From CAYZZU01 sp964483105 (lineage in GTDB: Bacteria; CG2-30-53-67), in assembly GCA_964483105.1 (NCBI GenBank), contig CAYZZU010000016.1, positions 1-56,347 on the forward strand: a DNA stretch of 56,347 nt, given 5' to 3'. The notes beneath the pieces were generated by a model, which worked only from the letters and a program-made list of their open reading frames with translations, ran no database searches and had not been told where the DNA came from. This document shows, piece after piece, positions 7,590 through 16,192 of this stretch. A program made the translations under genes and the position numbers. Each line of letters starts with the position of its first letter. Within the stretch, counting starts at the first letter, position 1.

Positions 7590-8234
7590 ATGAAGGGGAA
7601 GCTGATTACCTTCGAAGGAATCGAAGGATGCGGGAAATCAACGCAGGTGGGACTCGTTCATCGTGCCCTGTCGGAACGCGGGGTGTCCGCGATCCTGACT
7701 CGGGAGCCCGGCGGGACTGAAATCGGCTCTCAGATTCGAAGGATTCTCCTGGATCCCCGACATGGAAGTCTCACGCCCGTAGCCGAGTTGCTCCTCTACG
7801 CGGCGGACAGGGCGCAGCATATCCGGGAGAAGATCGTTCCCGCCTTGGGGCAGGGAAAGGTTCTCCTCTGTGATCGATTTACGGATGCGACTCTCGCTTA
7901 TCAAGGATACGGAAGGGGTCTGGATCCCGGCTTGATCACTAAGCTGAACCGGATTGCGACCGGGGGGTGTGTTCCGGATCGGACGATCCTGATTGATCTC
8001 CCCGTGAAGATCGGCCTTGATCGGGCGAATCAGAGAAACCGGGCCAATGGGGTCACCGGCACGGAAGGGCGGTTTGAGGAAGAAGAAATCGCCTTTCACA
8101 ATCGCGTGCGGGAAGGCTATCTCTCTCTGGCCGCGCGGGATCCGGAGAGGATCCGGGTGGTGCGGGGAGACCAGAGTCCGGACAGGACCTGCCGGGAGAT
8201 CCTTTCCTTCATTCTTCCCCTTCTCTCGGAATGA
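7590..8234 (+). CDS. tmk: dTMP kinase
   Basis: Thymidylate kinase phosphorylates dTMP to dTDP for DNA synthesis in the cytoplasm. The 214-aa protein shows the P-loop GIEGCGKST (residues 10-18), the REPGGT motif (about 38-43), the DRFTDATLAYQGYGRG nucleoside-binding segment and the LDR of the lid region. The start ATG has AGGGGG just upstream. It is first in a plus-strand run with holB, ricT, metG and tatD, a gene order common in deltaproteobacterial genomes. A 91-bp gap separates it from the chosen holB start. Confidence 0.96.
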   Translation: MKGKLITFEGIEGCGKSTQVGLVHRALSERGVSAILTREPGGTEIGSQIRRILLDPRHGSLTPVAELLLYAADRAQHIREKIVPALGQGKVLLCDRFTDATLAYQGYGRGLDPGLITKLNRIATGGCVPDRTILIDLPVKIGLDRANQRNRANGVTGTEGRFEEEEIAFHNRVREGYLSLAARDPERIRVVRGDQSPDRTCREILSFILPLLSE

Positions 8235-8325
8235 CAGATTCGCGGGCATGCGACAGGGCGGGTGGACGGTGCTGTCGGGGATTCCCGGTTCGTCCGCAGT
8301 CCTGTGTGGTGGTGGAGAGAATCAG

Positions 8326-9357
8326 GTGCCTTTTTCCGATATCATCGGACAGGAACGCGCGGTCTCGATCTTGAAGGGGGAGCTCCTACGGAAGCGGATT
8401 CCTCACGCCTATCTCTTTACCGGAACAGAGGGGATCGGGAAGAAACGGACAGCCATCTCCCTGGCCATGGCGATTCAGTGTGGAAGGGTTGAAGCCGATT
8501 CCTGCGGGTGTTGCCCGGATTGCCGTAAGGTCACGGCAGGCTCGCATCCTGATGTCCGGATTTATACCCCGACGGCCAGGACGAAGGGGGCCACGGAAAA
8601 GATTTATGTCGACCAGATCCGGGCGCTCCAGGGGGAAATTTCCCTGTCTCCCATGCAGGGGCCGGGCAAGGTTTTTATTATCGACGAGGCGGACCGGATG
8701 GTGGAGCAGGCGGCCAATGCTCTCCTGAAGACTCTGGAGGAGCCGCCCGATGATTCGCTTCTGATTCTGGTGAGCGCGAATCCGGCGCGCCTTCCCTCCA
8801 CGATTCTCTCCCGATGCCGACCGGTACGGTTTCAGTCCCTGTCGGAGCATGCCGTGGGACAGATCCTGATGCGGGAAAGAGGGATTCCGGAGGAGACGGC
8901 CGACGCGTTGGCCCGCTTTTCACAGGGACGGTTGGGACAGGTCCTGGAGCGGGACCTGTCCGAGTTGCTCGCAACGAGAGACCGTTTTCTGGAGGGGTTA
9001 AGCCGATGTGATCGAAGACGGATGGAAACGATCTTTGAGTTTTCCGAGATGTTCAATAAAAACACACCGGAGGCCCTGGAGTTGATTGAATTTCTGCAGG
9101 GGTATGTCCGGGATCTGATTGCCGTGAAGCTGACCGGACCGAAAGGGGCGCTGATTCACGCTGACCGAGGCGGGGATCTTGTGGCCGAGAGCAGATCCCG
9201 GAGCCTTTCAGGTCTTCTGGAGGATTTCGATCTCCTGGAAGAGGCGGACCGGAGGCTCCGGAAGAACACGAATGCGAGGCTGGTTCTGGAGAATCTCCTG
9301 GTACGGATCGGAATTGTGAAACGGCATTCAAGGATGGGTCGGATCGATCATGAGTAA
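8326..9357 (+). CDS. holB: DNA polymerase III delta-prime subunit
   Basis: Clamp-loader subunit of the replicative polymerase. The GTG at 8326 was chosen because GGAGAG lies six bases upstream and the protein then begins VPFSDIIGQERAVSIL, the normal family N-terminus. The frame stays open into tmk, but that extension is not conserved-looking. Visible are HAYLFTGTEGIGKKRT (a Walker A-like loop lacking the usual Ser/Thr after GK, as expected for delta-prime), a four-Cys zinc site C-x8-C-x2-C-x2-C near residues 45-60, KVFIIDEADRM and the sensor segment LPSTILSRCRPVRF. It overlaps ricT by 8 bp. Confidence 0.93.
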   Translation: MPFSDIIGQERAVSILKGELLRKRIPHAYLFTGTEGIGKKRTAISLAMAIQCGRVEADSCGCCPDCRKVTAGSHPDVRIYTPTARTKGATEKIYVDQIRALQGEISLSPMQGPGKVFIIDEADRMVEQAANALLKTLEEPPDDSLLILVSANPARLPSTILSRCRPVRFQSLSEHAVGQILMRERGIPEETADALARFSQGRLGQVLERDLSELLATRDRFLEGLSRCDRRRMETIFEFSEMFNKNTPEALELIEFLQGYVRDLIAVKLTGPKGALIHADRGGDLVAESRSRSLSGLLEDFDLLEEADRRLRKNTNARLVLENLLVRIGIVKRHSRMGRIDHE

Positions 9358-10489
9358 AGTTGTCGGAGTTTCCTTTCGAAGCGGCGGCAGGTCCTATAAT
9401 TTTGATGCCTGTGACCTTGAATTGAAGGTGGACGATCTGGTGATTGTCGAGACCGAAAAGGGAATCGCCTGTGGCAAGGTCACGGGCGGTATGCAGCAGA
9501 TCAGCCGGGAATACCTGAAGAAGCCGTTGAAGCGGGTCCTCCGGAAGGTCACGGATGAGGACCTGCGGGTGATTCGTGAAAACCGTCTTTTTGAGAAGAA
9601 AGCGCGGGATTTCTGTTATTCACGGATTGAGGCCCGGGGGCTTAAGATGAAGCTCGTCGATGTGGAATACCTCTTCGATCGTACCAAGGTGATTTTTTAC
9701 TTTACCGCGGATGGAAGAATCGATTTCCGTGAACTGGTCCGCGATCTTGCGGGACGGCTGAGAACGCGGATCGAAATGCGCCAGATCGGAGTCCGGGACG
9801 AGGCCAAAATGCTGGGTGGATGCGGTACCTGCGGGAAGGAATTCTGCTGCAAGACTTATATCCGGGAATTTGAGCCGGTTTCAATCAAAATGGCCAAACA
9901 CCAGAATCTGACCCTGAACCCTTCCAAGATCTCCGGCGCGTGCGGCCGTCTGATGTGTTGTCTGGGCTATGAAGATGACTTCTATGCCGATTTCAAGAAG
10001 GGACTGCCCAAACCGGGAAAAACGATCATGACCCGGGAAGGGCAGGGAAAGGTGATCTCCCACAATGTGATCCGGGGATCGATCACGGTCCAGGGGCCGG
10101 AAGGCAAGTTGATCGAAGTCGCTGAACCCGACCTGACCCGGCTGCGGCAGGGGCTGCCCCTGGGGAAGAAGCCCTCGGGGAAGAGGGAACCGCAAAAAAG
10201 GGGTCCCGGGACCCCCGCACCCGGAAAACCGAACCGGTCGGAGACAAGACGCCCTCCGAAAAGGAAGCAACCGGCCGGCGGTAAAAAACCGGACCCTTCA
10301 AGCACCCGGAGAGTCGAGGCGGTGGAGGGAAAACCCGGTCTGCTGAAAAAAATCCGGAGAATGACGGGAATCGAACAGACGGCCGAAGGAGTGGGGAACA
10401 AGCGAAGACGGAGACGGAGACGCAGGAGAAGAGGGCGTTCACGATCCGGAAGCCCTGAAAACTCCTCCAGCCAGGCGGAAAAGAAGTAG
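9350..10489 (+). CDS. ricT: PSP1/RicT (YaaT) family protein with Arg-rich tail
   Basis: The 379-aa protein contains a PSP1 domain (residues about 60-150) and the family cysteines GGCGTCGKEFCCKTY and CGRLMCCLGYE at about 160-210. In Bacillus, RicT is part of the RicAFT complex that carries iron-sulfur clusters and affects RNase Y processing; the role in Gram-negative bacteria is less clear. The C-terminal 110 residues are low-complexity, rich in Lys, Pro and Arg, ending with a run of about ten arginines followed by GRSRSGS, which suggests RNA binding. It overlaps holB by 8 bp and is 17 bp from metG. Confidence 0.9.
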   Translation: MSKVVGVSFRSGGRSYNFDACDLELKVDDLVIVETEKGIACGKVTGGMQQISREYLKKPLKRVLRKVTDEDLRVIRENRLFEKKARDFCYSRIEARGLKMKLVDVEYLFDRTKVIFYFTADGRIDFRELVRDLAGRLRTRIEMRQIGVRDEAKMLGGCGTCGKEFCCKTYIREFEPVSIKMAKHQNLTLNPSKISGACGRLMCCLGYEDDFYADFKKGLPKPGKTIMTREGQGKVISHNVIRGSITVQGPEGKLIEVAEPDLTRLRQGLPLGKKPSGKREPQKRGPGTPAPGKPNRSETRRPPKRKQPAGGKKPDPSSTRRVEAVEGKPGLLKKIRRMTGIEQTAEGVGNKRRRRRRRRRRGRSRSGSPENSSSQAEKK

Positions 10490-10506
10490 AAAGGAGCGGA
10501 CTGGTT

Positions 10507-12399
10507 ATGCCCGGGAAGTTTTACGTTACCACGCCGATCTATTATGTGAATGATGTGCCTCATATCGGCCATGCCTACACCACGGTCGCCGCGGATACCC
10601 TCGCCCGATATCGAAAGATGAAGGGGGACCGCGTTTTCTTTCTGACCGGCACCGACGAACACGGCCAGAAGGTTGAACAGAGTGCCGGGCGTCAGGGTAT
10701 CAGCCCCCTGGAGCTGGCCGATCGCGTGGTGGAACGCTACCGGCGGCTCTGGAAGGGATTGCGTATCGCCAATGACGATTTCATCCGGACCACGGAGAAG
10801 CGTCACATGCGGGCGGTGCAGGCCCTCTGGAAACAGGTCGAGGCCAAAGGGGATATCTATCTGGGAGAATATGAAGATTGGTATTGCACTCCCTGTGAGA
10901 CGTTCCTGACCCGACTGCAGTTAAAGGACGGAAACTGCCCCGACTGTGGGAGGAAGCCGGAGCGCCTCAAGGAGGAGAGCTATTTTTTCCGCATGTCGCG
11001 TTACGGGGACCGGCTCCTGAAGTTTTTCGAGGACCACCCTGATTTTGTTCAGCCGGAGAGCCGGCGCAATGAGATCGTCCGGTTCGTCCAGGGCGGACTG
11101 CACGATCTGAGCATCAGTCGTACCACCTTCCGCTGGGGGATCCCTGTGCCGGGTAATGACAGGCATGTCATCTATGTCTGGTTCGACGCCCTGACGAACT
11201 ACCTTTCCGCCCTCGGTTATCCGGACGACGAAGAGCGGTTCCGGTCCTTTTGGCCCGCGGACGTCCACGTGATCGGAAAGGATATCCTTCGTTTCCATGC
11301 CGTCTATTGGCCCACGTTTCTGATGGCGGCGGATCTTCCCCTGCCCAGGCAGGTCTTCAGTCATGGCTGGTGGACCGTGGACGGGGAAAAAATGTCCAAG
11401 TCCAAGGGAAATGTCGTGGATCCCGGGGCCATGGTGAAACGCTACGGGGCCGATCCCTTCCGGTATTTTCTGCTTCGCGAGGTCCCCTTCGGGCTGGACG
11501 GAGATTTTTCCGAAGAGTCTCTTGTGGGTCGTTTCAACGCCGATCTGGCCAATGATCTCGGAAATCTTTTCAGCCGGGTCACTACCATGCTGGGAAAGTA
11601 TTGTGACGGGAAGGTGCCTTCCTCTGAGGGGGATTCCGGTTTCCGGAACCGTGTGGCGGCTGTCCTCCGCGAAGTGGACGGCCGGATGAAAGGGCTTGCC
11701 TTCCACAAGGCGCTGCAGGAGATCTGGGGGCTGGTTCGTGACGCCAATCGTTATGTAGACCGGAAAGCCCCCTGGCAACTGGCCAAGGATCCAGCCCGGG
11801 AGGGTGAACTCCACGAAGTGATGTATACTCTGGTGGAGACCCTGAGAATCGTCTCGCTTCTGATTTCTCCTTTCATGCCAGAGACCGGGGAAAAGTGTGC
11901 GGCGATCCTGGGATTGTCCCGGACGCGGAATGATGGGACAGAGCTTTCGTGGGGCGGAATGGAAGCGGGGAGATCGATTGAAAAGGCGAAGCCCCTTTTC
12001 CCCCGCCTGGATCTTCCCGGAAAATCCGGATCCGACGTGACCCGGGAGGAGGTCAGAAAGCCCCCGGGAGTTGAGCAAATCACTCTGCGTGAGTTTTCCC
12101 GTCTGGATCTTCGTGCCGGGGTGATCCGTGAAGCGGAACCGGTTCCCGAATCGGATCGTCTTTTCAAACTTCGGGTGGACACCGGCGAGCGTGAACTTCG
12201 CCAGGTGGTTGCGGGGATTGCCGGGCGTTATTCTCCGGATCATCTGATCGGGAAGAACGTCGTGGTTCTGTGTAACCTGAAACCGGCGCGGATACGGGGG
12301 GTGGAATCCCGGGGAATGCTCCTGGCGGTGGACGGGGAGGGCGGCCCGTCCCTTCTCGGGTTTGATGAGACCGTACCGCCCGGGAAGAAGATCCGGTGA
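10507..12399 (+). CDS. metG: Methionyl-tRNA synthetase with C-terminal tRNA-binding domain
   Basis: Charges tRNA-Met with methionine. The 630-aa protein has the class I signature HIGH at residues 19-22, the zinc knuckle CTPC ... CPDC near 125-145, KMSKS at about 295-299, the anticodon-binding helical domain to about residue 510, and a C-terminal OB-fold (EMAP/Trbp111-like) from about 530 with LDLRAGVIREAEPVPESD and RGVESRGMLLA. Start ATG with AAAGGAG upstream. The long form with the fused tRNA-binding domain is common in many bacteria. Confidence 0.97.
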   Translation: MPGKFYVTTPIYYVNDVPHIGHAYTTVAADTLARYRKMKGDRVFFLTGTDEHGQKVEQSAGRQGISPLELADRVVERYRRLWKGLRIANDDFIRTTEKRHMRAVQALWKQVEAKGDIYLGEYEDWYCTPCETFLTRLQLKDGNCPDCGRKPERLKEESYFFRMSRYGDRLLKFFEDHPDFVQPESRRNEIVRFVQGGLHDLSISRTTFRWGIPVPGNDRHVIYVWFDALTNYLSALGYPDDEERFRSFWPADVHVIGKDILRFHAVYWPTFLMAADLPLPRQVFSHGWWTVDGEKMSKSKGNVVDPGAMVKRYGADPFRYFLLREVPFGLDGDFSEESLVGRFNADLANDLGNLFSRVTTMLGKYCDGKVPSSEGDSGFRNRVAAVLREVDGRMKGLAFHKALQEIWGLVRDANRYVDRKAPWQLAKDPAREGELHEVMYTLVETLRIVSLLISPFMPETGEKCAAILGLSRTRNDGTELSWGGMEAGRSIEKAKPLFPRLDLPGKSGSDVTREEVRKPPGVEQITLREFSRLDLRAGVIREAEPVPESDRLFKLRVDTGERELRQVVAGIAGRYSPDHLIGKNVVVLCNLKPARIRGVESRGMLLAVDGEGGPSLLGFDETVPPGKKIR

Positions 12400-12405
12400 T
12401 AAGAA

Positions 12406-12450
12406 GCCGTTCAAGCCGTTCAAATCGTTCAAACGGTTCAAAGGTTGAAA
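12406..12450 (+). repeat. Tandem 9-bp repeats before tatD
   Basis: GCCGTTCAA occurs twice in tandem (12406-12414, 12415-12423), followed by the variants ATCGTTCAA (12424-12432), ACGGTTCAA (12433-12441) and a degenerate AGGTTGAAA (12442-12450). The array fills the space between metG and the tatD ATG at 12453. It is in frame with tatD, so a GTG at 12396 could in principle add a short repetitive Ser/Asn/Arg tail to that protein. Confidence 0.75.
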
Positions 12451-12452
12451 AC

Positions 12453-13829
12453 ATGCTGATTGATTCCCATGCCCACTTGACGGACCGACGCTTTGACGCG
12501 GACCGGGATGCCGTGCTCGCCCGCGCGCGGGAAGTGGGCGTCGAGACCATTGTGACCGTGGGCGCGGAACCTTCGGATTGGGAGGCGGCCCTGGAATTGA
12601 CCCGCCGGCAGGGGGATCCCGGGATCTATGCCGCCCTCGGGATTCATCCCCATGAGGCCGATTTGCTGTCGGACGAGATGGCGCGACGGTTGCGGGGATT
12701 GTGCCGGACTCCCCGGGTGATCGCCATCGGGGAAATCGGTCTGGACTATCATTACATGAACTCTCCCAGGGAGGAGCAGCAAAAGGCTTTTCGAAGACAA
12801 ATCCGTCTCGCCCGTGAGGAAGGTCTTCCGATCGTGGTTCACTCGAGGGAGGCGGAAGGGGATACCGTGCGGATTCTCAGGGAAGAAGGACCCCTGGAGG
12901 CCGGAGGGGTGATCCACTGCTTTTCCGGAAACCGGGCCATGGCCAGGGAGGTTCTGGATTTGGGGTTTTTCATCTCCTTTTCCGGTTCACTGACCTTCAA
13001 GAATGCCGGGGAGTTGAGGCGAATCGCCGAAACCCTTCCCGTGGAACGGCTCCTGGTCGAAACCGATTCGCCCTATCTGGCTCCCCGTCCGGTACGGGGC
13101 AAACGGAACGAACCGTCCCATGTTCGTTTTGTCGCCGAAACCCTGGCGGATATTCTGGGATTGAGTGCCGAGGACATCGGCCGGATCACCCGCCATAATG
13201 TTCTCCAGCTCTTTTCCATCGGGACGCCGGAGGCGGAGGGGAAGATCGCCTACCGGATCCGGGACTCCCTCTATCTGAATATCACCAATCGGTGTACCAA
13301 CGCCTGCGGGTTTTGCGTCCGGAATTACCAGGATTTTGTCAAGGGTCACAATCTCCGTCTGAAGCGGGAACCGGATCCGGGGGAGGTGATTCGGGCGATT
13401 GGAAACCCGGAAAGGTATCGGGAGGTCGTTTTCTGTGGATACGGGGAACCGATGATCCGGCTGGCCCTTTTGAAAGAGGCTGCTTCATGGGTCAAGGAGC
13501 ACGGGGGGCGTGTCCGGGTCAACACAAACGGACAGGGGAATCTGATTCACGGGCGCAACATTCTCCCTGAACTTTCCGGTATCGTGGATGAATATTCCGT
13601 CAGTCTGAATACCGAAAACGAGAAAAAGTACCTTTCAATCTGCAGGCCGAAATTCGGGGAAGGGACTTATGGCGCGGTCAAATCCTTTATCCGGGAGGCC
13701 CGAAAAGGGGCCGAGGTCAGCGTTACTGTGCTGAATCTGCCCGAGGTGGATGTGGATGCCTGCCGGGAAATTGCCGAGAAGGAGTTGCGAGTGGGCTTCA
13801 GGCTGCGCTATTATGATCAGGTGGGATGA
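12453..13829 (+). CDS. TatD-family metal-dependent hydrolase fused to a radical SAM domain
   Basis: Residues 1-260 are a TatD-like TIM-barrel nuclease: metal ligands in DSHAHL, GIHPHEADLL, GEIGLDYHY, VVHSREA, IHCFSG and ETDSPYLAPRPVRGKRNEP. Residues about 265-458 form a TatD-linked radical SAM protein with the C-x3-C-x2-C cluster site CTNACGFC, then VVFCGYGEPMIR and VNTNGQGN. The ATG at 12453 is preferred because it gives the usual MLIDSHAH start; the ribosome site (AAGGTTG) is weak. The two domains are often separate or fused in anaerobes; the radical SAM substrate is unknown. Last gene of the tmk operon. Confidence 0.9.
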   Translation: MLIDSHAHLTDRRFDADRDAVLARAREVGVETIVTVGAEPSDWEAALELTRRQGDPGIYAALGIHPHEADLLSDEMARRLRGLCRTPRVIAIGEIGLDYHYMNSPREEQQKAFRRQIRLAREEGLPIVVHSREAEGDTVRILREEGPLEAGGVIHCFSGNRAMAREVLDLGFFISFSGSLTFKNAGELRRIAETLPVERLLVETDSPYLAPRPVRGKRNEPSHVRFVAETLADILGLSAEDIGRITRHNVLQLFSIGTPEAEGKIAYRIRDSLYLNITNRCTNACGFCVRNYQDFVKGHNLRLKREPDPGEVIRAIGNPERYREVVFCGYGEPMIRLALLKEAASWVKEHGGRVRVNTNGQGNLIHGRNILPELSGIVDEYSVSLNTENEKKYLSICRPKFGEGTYGAVKSFIREARKGAEVSVTVLNLPEVDVDACREIAEKELRVGFRLRYYDQVG

Positions 13830-13908
13830 CGGCTCAGCTTTTGGGAATCAGTATTCAGCGTTCAGTGGGGAGACGATTTGCAGGATGGACAACGCAGGAG
13901 TAATCAGA

Positions 13909-13958
13909 GGGGATCCATACGCCCGGGACCAAGATGCGCCGGTGCCTCCTGGATCCCC
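13909..13958. repeat. Inverted repeat in the tatD-kinase gap
   Basis: GGGGATCC (13909-13916) and GGATCCCC (13951-13958) can pair with a 34-base loop. This is the only structure I see in the 200-bp gap 13830-14032; there is no T-run, so terminator function is uncertain. Confidence 0.35.
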
Positions 13959-14032
13959 GAAACGAAAGGCTGAGGGCTGAATCTTGATGGCTGGGCGTTT
14001 ACGAAAAGGGTTCTTCCAACGGCGAACCGGTG

Positions 14033-16042
14033 ATGAAAAAGAAAGACCTGTACGAGACCTGGACGGTTTATGATCTGGATCTGATCGCCTTTGAAAAGAT
14101 CCTGAAAAAGGCCTCTTTGAGCCTCGATTTGACGCTCTTCTTACTCGATACCGAAGGTTTTTTTCTCACGGCTCCCCCCTCACAACGGCCCCCCTTCTGT
14201 AAATACGTCCTGGATCATAAAGAGGGAAGCTTCCGCTGCAGGGAGAGCCTGTTCAAGGGGCATAAACGTGTCCTGCAGGAGGGGAAATCCTCTATCTTTT
14301 CCTGTCATGCCGGGATGGTGAAGATTACGGCCCCGGTCTGGGTGGACAACCGGATCATCGCTGTCTTAAACGGTTGTACCAGCAGGCTTCTCGTGGACGG
14401 CAGTCCTTTCCCGGAAGAGAAGTTTTACCGGAGTATCCGTGAGCTTTCCATTCCCTCCAAGATTACCCGGTCGATCGAATCGGTCCAGAAACAGGATGTC
14501 ACACAGACGCTGGATCTTCTCATTGCCATGGCGAACCTGATCGCCGCAACCTCCGCGGAAAATCTTCGTACGCTGCACCAGGTGGATGAGGCCACAAAAC
14601 ATATCAAAGGCCAGAACGAAAAATTGATCGCTCTTTATGACTTGAACCAGATTTTGCAGAGTCCTCTCTCCCTGAATGAAAAACTGATGGTGATTCTCAC
14701 CTCGCTCACGGCCAGGGAAGGATTCGGCTTCAACCGGGCCATGCTTCTTCTGCTGAACGATTCCATGACGTTCCTGGAGGGGAAGATGGGTGTCGGGCCT
14801 TCCACAAAAGAAGAGGCGCTCCTGGTCCGAAGGAAACGGGCGGTGAGCGACGAAAGGCCTTTTCTTGAAAAGATTCGTGGACGTGAGGGATCTGCTGACC
14901 GTGAACAGTCCTCCTTCGATGAGCTTACCAGGAGACTCTCTTTCTCAACACGACATAAAAAGCTCCTGCCGGTTTCGGCCCTCTTTGAGAGGGGACCTTC
15001 CCTGGTCCGGCCGCATGGCAGGGATAAGGACCGCATCGATCCGAAATTGATCGACGTCCTGGGGAATACCCGGAATTTTGTCATTATCCCCCTGATTGAA
15101 AACGAAACCCCGATCGGTGTGATCATCGCAGACAACCGTTTCTCGAAAAGGCGGATGGAGAAGGAAACCCTGCAGATGCTGAGTGTCTTTTCCAACCAGG
15201 CCGCCACGGCGATTTCCAATTCCAAGCTTTATTCCATTCTCCAGGAAAAGATCTTCCAGTTAGCCGAATCCAACCGGAAACTGCACAAGGCGCATACCCG
15301 CATGATGCAGATGGAACGTTTTTCCACCATGGGAACCGTGGCCGCCGGGGTTGCCCACGAGATCAAGAATCCCTTGAATGCCATTGTGATTTACCTGGAA
15401 CTCCTGAACAAGGAGATTGAGAAGGAAAACCCGGAAAAAGAAAAGATTGCCGAAAAACTGAATGTGATCCAGCAGGAAATCGATCGGCTTTCCGATCTTT
15501 CAGCGGAATTTCTTTCTTACGGAAATGTGGCTCCCCTGGAAACCAGTCCGATCGACGTCCGGATCCTGCTGGACCAGGTCATCCGGTTTCTGGGATACCA
15601 GGCCAAGGAGCAACGGATTACGATCCGGAAGGATTTCCCCACTTCCATTCCTCAAATCTCTCTGAATCACAAGCAGATGAAACAGGTTTTCATTAATATC
15701 ATTCTCAATTCTTTTCAGGCCATGCCCAAGGGTGGAGAGCTCTTGATCCGGCTCCGCAAGGTCGGAGGAAAAAAGAAGGGATTGAAGCTGTCCTTCGTGG
15801 ACCAGGGAGTGGGGATCCCCAAGGAGATCCAGTCTCATATTTTCGAGCCCTTCTTTACCACCGGGGAAAACGGATCCGGACTGGGTCTTTCCTTCGTGGC
15901 AAAGGTCGTCAAGGATCATGGCGGAGAGATTTTCCTCGAGAGTCAAGTCGGGAGGGGAACCAACATCACTCTCCTGCTGCCGTTGACGGCAAGGGGGCTG
16001 GAAACGGTCGGTTTTGCACGCGAAAGAGAGATCGCGCCGTAA
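14033..16042 (+). CDS. PocR-GAF sensor histidine kinase, 669 aa
   Basis: No membrane segment is visible, so this is probably a cytoplasmic sensor. Residues about 15-170 resemble a PocR ligand-binding domain (FCKYVLDHKEGSFRCRESL ... CHAGMVKITAPVWVDNRIIAVLNGC), residues about 205-400 a GAF domain, followed by a short coiled coil, HisKA with the phospho-acceptor in AAGVAHEIKNPLNAI and an HATPase domain (NIILNSFQAMPKGG, DQGVGIP, GSGLGLSF). GTG at 14030 and ATG at 14033 are both possible; ATG is given. No cognate response regulator is adjacent on this strand; the lone receiver at 23551-23901 or an unlinked partner are candidates. It precedes the polysaccharide cassette. Confidence 0.9.
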   Translation: MKKKDLYETWTVYDLDLIAFEKILKKASLSLDLTLFLLDTEGFFLTAPPSQRPPFCKYVLDHKEGSFRCRESLFKGHKRVLQEGKSSIFSCHAGMVKITAPVWVDNRIIAVLNGCTSRLLVDGSPFPEEKFYRSIRELSIPSKITRSIESVQKQDVTQTLDLLIAMANLIAATSAENLRTLHQVDEATKHIKGQNEKLIALYDLNQILQSPLSLNEKLMVILTSLTAREGFGFNRAMLLLLNDSMTFLEGKMGVGPSTKEEALLVRRKRAVSDERPFLEKIRGREGSADREQSSFDELTRRLSFSTRHKKLLPVSALFERGPSLVRPHGRDKDRIDPKLIDVLGNTRNFVIIPLIENETPIGVIIADNRFSKRRMEKETLQMLSVFSNQAATAISNSKLYSILQEKIFQLAESNRKLHKAHTRMMQMERFSTMGTVAAGVAHEIKNPLNAIVIYLELLNKEIEKENPEKEKIAEKLNVIQQEIDRLSDLSAEFLSYGNVAPLETSPIDVRILLDQVIRFLGYQAKEQRITIRKDFPTSIPQISLNHKQMKQVFINIILNSFQAMPKGGELLIRLRKVGGKKKGLKLSFVDQGVGIPKEIQSHIFEPFFTTGENGSGLGLSFVAKVVKDHGGEIFLESQVGRGTNITLLLPLTARGLETVGFAREREIAP

Positions 16043-16084
16043 CGATTTTGTTGGTTTCCCGGGGAATGTTTTCATGGTTTTTTG

Positions 16085-16113
16085 TTGAGCTTTCAGGTTG
16101 TCTGAAATATAAT
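16085..16113 (+). promoter_or_regulatory. Predicted promoter of the polysaccharide cassette
   Basis: TTGAGC (16085-16090) and TATAAT (16108-16113) are 17 bp apart, with a start near 16120 and a leader of about 73 bases before the Wzz/GumC ATG at 16193. Confidence 0.6.
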
Positions 16114-16192
16114 AAAAAAGAATGCAATTCGTCAAGGACCCGCGTTCACCGAGCGGGCAACTCCAATTGAACGGAAAAGGTGACAGACCTTC

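Noticed and set aside
8017..8325. Longer holB start inside tmk
   Set aside because: The extra N-terminus is the out-of-frame translation of tmk and a non-conserved gap; GTG at 8326 has a good ribosome site and the conserved start.
10921..12441. 506-codon minus-strand frame opposite metG
   Set aside because: Composition is Pro/Arg/His-rich as expected for an antisense shadow, with no domains; metG is certain.
12406..12450. CRISPR array
   Set aside because: Units are 9 bp in direct tandem with no spacers.
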